A stretch of DNA of 64,000 nucleotides from JALYYC01 sp039922495 (lineage in GTDB: Bacteria; Chloroflexota; Dormibacteria; CF-121). Under the pieces are notes generated by a model. It saw only the letters and a program-made list of their open reading frames with translations. It searched no databases and was not told the DNA's origin. Positions 58,249 through 64,000 of the stretch are shown here, in pieces. The stretch is from contig JBDTEO010000001.1 of NCBI GenBank assembly GCA_039922495.1, positions 1 to 64,000 on the forward strand. Reading direction: 5' to 3'. Numbering within the stretch: the first letter of the stretch is position 1; every line of letters begins with the position of its first letter. Both the position numbers and the translations under genes were made by a program.

Positions 58249-59703
58249 ATGAGCACCGATGTCGAGGCGCCGGTACCGGTTCGGGAGGGGGAATACGGCA
58301 GCAGTGTCACCACCATCGAGCCGGGTGGGATCGAGTACATCCCCGAGCGCGAGCGGCATGGCCGGCCTCTGCAGCTGTTCTGGACCTGGATGTCGCCCAA
58401 CATGGAGTTTGCCACGGTCTTTGTCGGCGTCTTGCCGATCGCGGTCTTTGGCGGCGGCTTCTGGCCGACGGTGTTCGGCTGTATCCTCGGCAGCCTGATG
58501 GGCTCGATCACCCATGCGGTCCTGTCGACCATGGGGCCGAAGTTTGGCGTGCCTCAGATGGTGGAGGGTCGGGCGCCCTTCGGCTTTTTTGGGAACTTCC
58601 TGCCGGCTGGGCTGAGCTGGCTGACAGCCAGCTTTGGCTGGTTTATTGTCAATTCGGTCAGCGGCACCTTCGCGCTCGTCCAGCTTACGGCGGTCCTGAA
58701 CAACAACAATGCCGTGCTCAGTTTCCCCGTCGCCTTTGTCATCGTGGTAGTGGCCCAGGTCATCGTGGCCTTCATTGGTCACAACATGATCCACCAGTTC
58801 GAGCGGGTGATCTTTCCGTATCTCACCATCGTGTTTGGCGTGGCGACGGTCGTCGTCCTGGCGCAGGCGCACCCTGGGATCGGCTTCAACGCCTCGGCTC
58901 CGGTGCCGTTCGGCGGAGCCTCAGGTGCGTTTATTTTGGCAGTCTTCATCTCCTTCGGCTACGCGATCGGCTGGAACCCGTTCGCCTCCGACTACAGCCG
59001 CTATCTCCCAAGTAACTCCAACCCCAGGCAGGTCGCCCTGGCGGCGGGGCTTGGCGTCTTCGTGTCGTGCGCGGTCCTGGAGACCGCGGGCGCCGCGGCA
59101 GCGACGATCGCCAAACTTGGCGCCAATCCCACGGCCCTGTTCACGGATCCGCTCCCCGTCTGGCTTCAGGTTCTCGTCCTGGCAGGCATTGCCCTCGGCG
59201 CCGTCGCCGCCAACGTCCTGAATATTTACTCGGGATCGATGGCCTTCCTGACCCTCGGCATCAGGCTCGCCGTCGAGAAGCGGCGGGCGATCTCGGCGCT
59301 GGTCTTTGGCGCCATCGGCCTCGTCATCGGTCTGTTGCTCCAGGCCAACGTCGGGCCGGGAACGAAGTATGAAAACTTCCTGCTCCTGATCACGTACTGG
59401 ATCACGCCTTTCCTGGCCGTCGTGATTACCGATTACCTCCTGCATCGGGGGCAGTACCCTGAGGCGGTCTTCTACGACAGGGGGCATCGCAACTGGAAAG
59501 GCTTCATCGCGATGCTGGCAGGCATCATCGCAACCTTCCCATTCTGGGACCAGGGCGATCCGATCCCACTGGGCTGGGTTGCGAAGAACTACCCGCAGTT
59601 CGGCGACCTGAGCTTCTTTGCCGGCGGGATCGTGGCAACCGCCGTCTACCTGATCCTCTATCAGGTCGGCCGTCGCTCGGAGGCCACTACCCGAACCGTC
59701 TAA
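58249..59703 (+). CDS. NCS1-family nucleobase permease (cytosine/purine type)
   Basis: This 484-residue transporter has 12 hydrophobic helices and NCS1 features: RPLQLFWTWMSPNMEFATVF, FGVPQMVEGRAPFGFFGNFL, GYAIGWNPFASDYSRYLPSN and VAANVLNIYSGSMAFLTLGI. Cytosine, allantoin, uracil and purine transporters share this family. Divergence from codA and adjacency to the purine genes suggest import of cytosine or another nucleobase. The ATG at 58249 follows GGGGAGAGGA; a longer frame to 58174 was rejected. Confidence 0.9.
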   Translation: MSTDVEAPVPVREGEYGSSVTTIEPGGIEYIPERERHGRPLQLFWTWMSPNMEFATVFVGVLPIAVFGGGFWPTVFGCILGSLMGSITHAVLSTMGPKFGVPQMVEGRAPFGFFGNFLPAGLSWLTASFGWFIVNSVSGTFALVQLTAVLNNNNAVLSFPVAFVIVVVAQVIVAFIGHNMIHQFERVIFPYLTIVFGVATVVVLAQAHPGIGFNASAPVPFGGASGAFILAVFISFGYAIGWNPFASDYSRYLPSNSNPRQVALAAGLGVFVSCAVLETAGAAAATIAKLGANPTALFTDPLPVWLQVLVLAGIALGAVAANVLNIYSGSMAFLTLGIRLAVEKRRAISALVFGAIGLVIGLLLQANVGPGTKYENFLLLITYWITPFLAVVITDYLLHRGQYPEAVFYDRGHRNWKGFIAMLAGIIATFPFWDQGDPIPLGWVAKNYPQFGDLSFFAGGIVATAVYLILYQVGRRSEATTRTV

Positions 59704-59713
59704 GTAGACATTC

Positions 59714-59737
59714 CCCTCCCCCGACTTCGGGGGAGGG
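59714..59737. repeat. Perfect CCCTCCCCCGA palindrome (intergenic repeat copy)
   Basis: CCCTCCCCCGA (59714-59724) and TCGGGGGAGGG (59727-59737) form a perfect 11-bp inverted repeat, followed by TCAGGGTGGGG. It is the same kind of unit as 39347-39374 and lies between the permease and the second cyclase gene. It can also fold as a hairpin that may end permease transcription, though no T run follows. Confidence 0.55.
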
Positions 59738-59765
59738 TCAGGGTGGGGCTTCTGCATACCATGAG

Positions 59766-62700
59766 TTGGTGGAGAGGGCCCTTTGTCCCGTGCTGGTCGG
59801 ACGCGAATCCGAGCTCAGCGCGCTTGAAGATGCGTTGCTCGCCGCCAACCGCGGCGAGGGCCAGATCGTCCTGCTGGCCGGCGAAGCGGGCCTCGGCAAA
59901 AGCCGGCTGGCGACCGAGCTCCAGCGCCGCGCGCTGCGGATCGGCATGACCGTCCTCTGGGGCGGCTGCTCGGAGGCTGACCTGTGCCTGCCCTACCTCC
60001 CGTTCCTCGAGGCGATCGGGAACTACCTGGCGACCTCCGACCTGGCCCGCGTCCGCGAACAGCTCGGCCCCGTGCGGCGGGAGCTGGCGCCCTTGTTTCC
60101 ACAACTCCAACCGGAGTCGGCGACACACGAGCAGGGAGATCCCACCCAGGCCAAGCTGCGCTTGTTCGAGGCAGTCGTCGCGTTGCTTCGCGTCCCCGCC
60201 GACAAGAATGGCGTCCTCTTGATCCTGGAGGACATGCACTGGTCCGATGCGTCGACCCGGGAGTTGCTCGATTACATGGCACGCCGGCTGGCCGGGATGC
60301 GCCTGATGATCCTCGGGACCTATCGCAGCGATGAGCTCCATCGCAAGCACCCGCTTGCGCCCCTGATCCAGAGCTGGCGGCGGACCAAGGCCGCCGAGGT
60401 GATCGAGCTCCAACCGTTGCCTCCGAAGGAGATCGCGGAGATGATCGCCGCGATCTTCGACAACAACGAGGTCACGCCCGAGTTTCGCGACCTGTTGCAC
60501 ACCAGGTCTGAGGGCAATCCCTTCGTGCTGGAAGAGTTCCTGAAGTCTGCGCTCGATCGGGGCGACATCTACCGCGGGCCAGACAAATGGGAACGCAAGT
60601 CGCTCAACGACATGCGCCTCCCGCAAACCGTCAGGGACACCATCCTGCTTCGTGTCGAGCGGCTGTCCCCGGAGCAGACCGAGATTTTGCAGACGGCGGC
60701 CATCCTTGGACCGTCCTTCAGCTACGAGTCTCTCCTGGCGCTCTCCGACAGGGATGAGCCGATGGTCCAGGCGGCGCTGCACGAATCCATCCAGCAGCAA
60801 CTGATGGAGGAAGACCCCAAGGCGCGCGGGCGGTACCGCTTCCGCCATGCCCTGACGCGGGAGGCGATCTACGACGACATGATCGGTCCGCGGCGCGAGC
60901 AGTTGCATGGGCGCGCGGCTGAGATGATCGCGCAACAACCGGGAGCCGCGCCGATGGAGATCGCCTACCACCTCTTCGCGGCCAACCGGTGGACCGACGC
61001 GATCCCGGCCGGGCTCAAGGCGGCAGAAGAGGCCGAGCGTGGCCAGGGGTATCTCGAGGCTGCGGAGGTGTACGAGCGAATCCTGGGTCATGTCACCGAT
61101 CCGCTGGTACGCGCCCAGATCCTTTGCCGGTTGGGTAACGCCCACTATCAGGCGGTCGACCCGGCGCGAGCCCAACGCTATTTCGAGCAGGGCATTCCCC
61201 TGCTGGAAGCCGAGGGCCGGCATCGGGAGGCGGCGCGCTACCGGATGCTCCTGGGCCGCTGTTACTGGGAGCGGTCACGGCCCGACGCGGCTCGTGAGGA
61301 GTACGAACATGCCCGCGTGACCCTCGAGGCTGAAGGCCCGAGCGAGGACCTGGCCAACGCCTATGTTCGGCTCGCCGGGCTGCATATGTTCGAGTGCGAG
61401 TACGAAGAATGCAAGGCGATGGCGCAACGGGCCATCGAGGTCGCGCACACCGCACACGCCGATGCCGCCAGGATCTGGGCCGCCGGGTTTCTTGGCGGCG
61501 GGTTAATGGCGCTCGGCCAGCCCGAGGAGGGCTTGGCGCTCATCGACGCCAGTCATCGGGATGCGATGGCGCAAGGCCTCCACTGGATCGCTCGCAACGC
61601 GCTGCACAACGGGATCGTGATGCGGTGCACGAACCTGCGTGCGAAGGATGCCTTGGGGCGAATCGGTCTCTATGAGGAGCTGCGGATCGGCGGGCGGCCG
61701 ACGCCGTTGGAACCGTTCGCGGTTGGCTCCATCTGGTTCTTCCTGGGCTATCCCGACAAGGCACGGGTCCTCCATGAGCAGGCCGCCGTCCTGGCCCGAG
61801 AGGGCGAGTCCTCGACGGCGGAGGGTTGGATCCGGCAGGCCCTGGCCGACAACATCTCGGCTCTCGGACGTAGCCAGGAGGCGCTCGCGATGATGCGGCG
61901 GCCGGAGGAGAAGCGGGAGCTCCAGGATGACGTCCGATACATTCAGAGTTTCATTCGCATCGCGCTCGATGCGGGCGAAGTCGATCAGGCCGTGGCGCAG
62001 GCGGAGCGCATCTTCGAGCGAGAGCGCTGGGGTGCGCTGCAGGATGCTCGGCCATTGCTGGATGCTGGCGTCGAGGCCCTGCTCCGCGGTGGTCGGGTCG
62101 CTCGAGCCGAGCGGTTGGTTGCGCGGACGATGGATGAGCATGACTCGCGACTGGATGCGTTTCAGTACCGCATGAAGGGGCGGCTCGCCTTCGTGCACGG
62201 TGACCTGGCGCGCGCCCGTGAGCAACTGATGCTGGCGGCCGACATCTTTCGCCAGGCCGATCATGGCCTGGAATTGATGGCCACCGAACGAGCGCTGGCC
62301 GCGGTGCTGCTCGCCCTGGGTGATCGGGCCGGAGCGGAGGCGGTCCTCCGTCGGGTGGTCGAGATGGCCGACGAGCGTTCGGCGATTTTCCATGGTGACG
62401 AGGCCCGCAAGCAACTGGCGGCGATGGGCGTCGACGCCAGGCCCGCCACACTGCGTCCGACGCAAACCGCGACGGAAGTAACGGAGCGTCTTGTGACCGT
62501 GCTCTTCGTGGACATCCGCGGCTATACGACGATGAGCGCTCGAGAGGCGCCCGACCGGATGGCCGACATGGTGGCAAGCTTTCATCGGTGGGTACGGCAG
62601 GAGGTCGAGCGCCACCACGGAATGATCGACAAGTACGAGGGCGACGCGGTCATGGCGACCTTCAACGTCACCAGTCCGCGGCTCGATCACGCCCTTCATG

Positions 62701-63035
62701 CCGTGCAGGCCGCGATCGCGATTCGCGACAAGGCGACCGCGGCGGGCCTGCCGGTGGGCGCCGGGGTCGCGGTCGGGCCGGCGGTGGTCGGACGCTTGAC
62801 GTCCGACGGCCACGTCAGCGCCTACGGCGAGGTGACCAATCTCGCCTCCCGCCTGCAGGGACAGGCGGCCGCGGGTGAGGTCCTGATCAGTGAAGAAGCC
62901 CATCGCCGCACGCGCGATTGGCTGAGCGGCCAGCGCCTGACGGCTACCGAGGAAGCCCTGCAACTCAAGGGGCTGGATCAGCCGGTCAAGTCTTTCCGAC
63001 TTCGCGCCGAGAGCCGGGCACGCGCGAACTCGTGA
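59766..63035 (+). CDS. AAA ATPase - TPR - nucleotide cyclase regulator
   Basis: This 1089-residue protein has the opposite domain order to the regulator at 947-4618. An AAA/STAND ATPase opens it (VLVGRESELSALEDALLAAN; Walker A GEAGLGKS 39-46; Walker B LILEDMHWSD around 152-161). A long TPR-like helical region spans roughly 400-890. A C-terminal class III cyclase domain (about 905-1080) has metal aspartates D916 (FVDIRGY) and D960, adenine-type lysine K956 (KYEGD), and transition-state Asn/Arg in GEVTNLASRLQG. All catalytic positions are present, so cAMP synthesis is plausible. TTG 59766 or GTG 59769 is the start. No binding domain is fused. Confidence 0.88.
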   Translation: MVERALCPVLVGRESELSALEDALLAANRGEGQIVLLAGEAGLGKSRLATELQRRALRIGMTVLWGGCSEADLCLPYLPFLEAIGNYLATSDLARVREQLGPVRRELAPLFPQLQPESATHEQGDPTQAKLRLFEAVVALLRVPADKNGVLLILEDMHWSDASTRELLDYMARRLAGMRLMILGTYRSDELHRKHPLAPLIQSWRRTKAAEVIELQPLPPKEIAEMIAAIFDNNEVTPEFRDLLHTRSEGNPFVLEEFLKSALDRGDIYRGPDKWERKSLNDMRLPQTVRDTILLRVERLSPEQTEILQTAAILGPSFSYESLLALSDRDEPMVQAALHESIQQQLMEEDPKARGRYRFRHALTREAIYDDMIGPRREQLHGRAAEMIAQQPGAAPMEIAYHLFAANRWTDAIPAGLKAAEEAERGQGYLEAAEVYERILGHVTDPLVRAQILCRLGNAHYQAVDPARAQRYFEQGIPLLEAEGRHREAARYRMLLGRCYWERSRPDAAREEYEHARVTLEAEGPSEDLANAYVRLAGLHMFECEYEECKAMAQRAIEVAHTAHADAARIWAAGFLGGGLMALGQPEEGLALIDASHRDAMAQGLHWIARNALHNGIVMRCTNLRAKDALGRIGLYEELRIGGRPTPLEPFAVGSIWFFLGYPDKARVLHEQAAVLAREGESSTAEGWIRQALADNISALGRSQEALAMMRRPEEKRELQDDVRYIQSFIRIALDAGEVDQAVAQAERIFERERWGALQDARPLLDAGVEALLRGGRVARAERLVARTMDEHDSRLDAFQYRMKGRLAFVHGDLARAREQLMLAADIFRQADHGLELMATERALAAVLLALGDRAGAEAVLRRVVEMADERSAIFHGDEARKQLAAMGVDARPATLRPTQTATEVTERLVTVLFVDIRGYTTMSAREAPDRMADMVASFHRWVRQEVERHHGMIDKYEGDAVMATFNVTSPRLDHALHAVQAAIAIRDKATAAGLPVGAGVAVGPAVVGRLTSDGHVSAYGEVTNLASRLQGQAAAGEVLISEEAHRRTRDWLSGQRLTATEEALQLKGLDQPVKSFRLRAESRARANS

Positions 63036-63092
63036 TTCGGGCCATCGGCTGGATCAAAGCCGACCCGATTGGCCCCGGACCGTGAATCTCAG

Positions 63093-63296
63093 TCATCGGC
63101 GCAGGGCGGATTTGCGTTGCTCGAACTCCTGCTGATCGATTTCGCCACGAGCAAACCGTTCCTGCAGGATCTGGATGGCGCTGTCAGGGCCCCGCGACGA
63201 GGTTGCGCGGCGAATCGCCCAGAGTATTAGGGCGATGACACCGCCCCAAAACAGCAGGAACACAACAAAGACGTACCAATGACCCACTGCGATCAC
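63093..63296 (-). CDS. SHOCT-domain small membrane protein
   Basis: This 67-residue protein has one membrane helix (WYVFVVFLLFWGGVIALILW) and a C-terminal SHOCT motif (SAIQILQERFARGEIDQQEF). SHOCT proteins are small membrane-bound oligomerisation modules of unknown precise role. It starts at GTG 63296 and lies convergent with the cyclase gene. Confidence 0.88.
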   Translation of the reverse strand: MIAVGHWYVFVVFLLFWGGVIALILWAIRRATSSRGPDSAIQILQERFARGEIDQQEFEQRKSALRR

Positions 63297-63462
63297 CGCT
63301 TTAGCCCTGGACCCCTAAGGCCGCAACGGTTCGCCTGGGTGCGGCGACAACGACCGAAAGTGAGGTTGCCCTTGGACGTCGAACATGATGCCGTCGGCGC
63401 CGTGCAGCGCCTCCGCCGTGCCCTGGGTAGCATCGCCTAAAAGCGCGTGTGCCTATTGCAAT

Positions 63463-63491
63463 TTGACCGGCAGTGGGTGAAAATGTTATAT
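63463..63491 (+). promoter_or_regulatory. Sigma-70-type promoter of the sigma-factor gene
   Basis: TTGACC (63463-63468) and TTATAT (63486-63491) are separated by exactly 17 bases and lie 45 bases before the ATG at 63536. It is the clearest canonical promoter in the window. A tandem GTCACT GTCACT (63493-63504) overlaps the predicted start of transcription and might be an operator. Confidence 0.65.
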
Positions 63492-63535
63492 AGTCACTGT
63501 CACTTTAGTCGTTGAAGGAATTCGGGGAGCAAGCG

Positions 63536-64000
63536 ATGCGGGAGAGCGAAATTCACATTCGGGGCGACGCTCTGGAGACGGTCGAAGACCTTGAACGATT
63601 GTACGACGCTCACAAAGGCATTGCCTATGGCCTCGCCTTTCAGATGTTGCGGCAGCAAACGGCAGCCGAGGATGTCGTCCAGGACGCCTTTCTAGCCGCG
63701 TGGCGGTCCCGGAGCCAGTACGACGCCAACAAGGGTGGACTCAGAAGCTGGCTGCTGAGGATCGTCCGCAACCGCGCAATCGACCGGCTGCGTCATGATC
63801 GGCTCAATTTGGAGGAGGTGCTGGAGCCCGATACGGGCGGCCTCATCGGTGACAAAAATGATGATCCTGCAGCGATTGGGCCGGAACGGCTCTGGATCCG
63901 CGACGCGCTCAGATCGCTTCCCGACGCCCAGCGTGTGGCGATCAATCTGGCCTACTTCGGCGGCTTCACGCAAACGCAAATTGCGCGTCGCACTGGCCAA
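63536..64000 (+). CDS. ECF-type sigma-70 family RNA polymerase sigma factor, 5' part
   Basis: The first 155 codons are present and the frame runs off the window. Region 2 is clear: LERLYDAHKGIAYGLAFQML, then AAEDVVQDAFLAAWRSRSQY, and GGLRSWLLRIVRNRAIDRLR (promoter melting and -10 recognition). Region 4 begins at WIRDALRSLPDAQRVAINLA and continues YFGGFTQTQIARRTGQ. The type resembles SigK-like ECF factors, which are usually followed by an anti-sigma gene; that would lie beyond the window. The start is the ATG after GGGGAGC. Confidence 0.9.
   Translation, partial: MRESEIHIRGDALETVEDLERLYDAHKGIAYGLAFQMLRQQTAAEDVVQDAFLAAWRSRSQYDANKGGLRSWLLRIVRNRAIDRLRHDRLNLEEVLEPDTGGLIGDKNDDPAAIGPERLWIRDALRSLPDAQRVAINLAYFGGFTQTQIARRTGQ

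Noticed and set aside
59700..61223. A 507-codon minus-strand frame under the second cyclase gene, and a similar one at 61503-62963
   Set aside because: Both are antisense to a protein with clear Walker and cyclase motifs and show no independent motifs.
1..64000. tRNA, rRNA, CRISPR array, integrase or transposase genes
   Set aside because: I looked for characteristic sequences and found none; a covariance-model search would be decisive.

Overview
This is a GC-rich stretch of bacterial chromosome with short intergenic gaps, frequent GTG/TTG starts and many 4-base ATGA/GTGA gene overlaps. No tRNA, rRNA, CRISPR array, transposase or phage gene was recognised. Three probable F420-type enzyme families, class III cyclases fused to AAA-ATPase/TPR modules, PPK2, Liv and Dpp transporters, and complete aromatic and purine catabolic clusters suggest a heterotrophic soil-type bacterium of the Chloroflexota, Dormibacterota or Actinomycetota kind. 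That placement is inference from gene content; no phylogenetic marker is present.

Layout. (1) 1-8240: a gene tail, a frameshifted isoprenylcysteine methyltransferase remnant, a VOC protein, and a very large regulator that joins a nucleotide cyclase, an AAA ATPase, TPR-like helices and a solute-binding (SBP_bac_5) domain. It is divergent from a dppC-dppA-dppB peptide-transporter operon. A perfect TGTGA-N6-TCACA palindrome lies between them, centred about -41.5 from the predicted dpp start. (2) 8231-18474: small oxidoreductases, membrane and secreted proteins, an aldo/keto reductase, a block of poorly conserved hypothetical genes, and several decayed or truncated genes (membrane protein, MASE1-like piece, C39 peptidase, pseudo-receiver). 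(3) 18663-37000: an aromatic-acid regulon. The minus strand carries a 4-coumarate-type CoA ligase, the LivKGFHM importer, aryl-alcohol dehydrogenase, MarR, pobA, pcaHG, an aldehyde dehydrogenase, a core-MetE methyltransferase and a PaaK-like ligase. The plus strand carries pcaB, pcaC, another acyl-CoA ligase and pcaD. Together they could import aromatic acids, convert them through 4-hydroxybenzoate and protocatechuate, and open the ring to the beta-ketoadipate pathway. (4) 37175-46294: threonine dehydratase, PPK2, a YCII protein, three MFS transporters, a TfoX-like protein, a PNPOx-like protein, an EamA transporter and a DinB protein. (5) 46333-59703: a nucleobase-catabolic cluster with adenine deaminase, DUF3830, uricase, OHCU decarboxylase, HIU hydrolase, three-subunit xanthine dehydrogenase, 8-oxoguanine deaminase, allantoate amidohydrolase, allantoinase/hydantoinase, cytosine deaminase and a divergent NCS1 permease. 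It can take adenine or oxidised guanine to urate and on to ureidoglycolate-level products. (6) 59766-64000: a second AAA-TPR-cyclase protein with the opposite domain order, a SHOCT membrane protein and the start of an ECF-like sigma factor behind a good sigma-70-type promoter.

The most unusual signal is in region 1: an apparently cytoplasmic cyclase-linked regulator that carries its own copy of the transporter-type binding domain, next to a transporter and a CRP-like box. This suggests a ligand-responsive cyclic-nucleotide switch for solute uptake.
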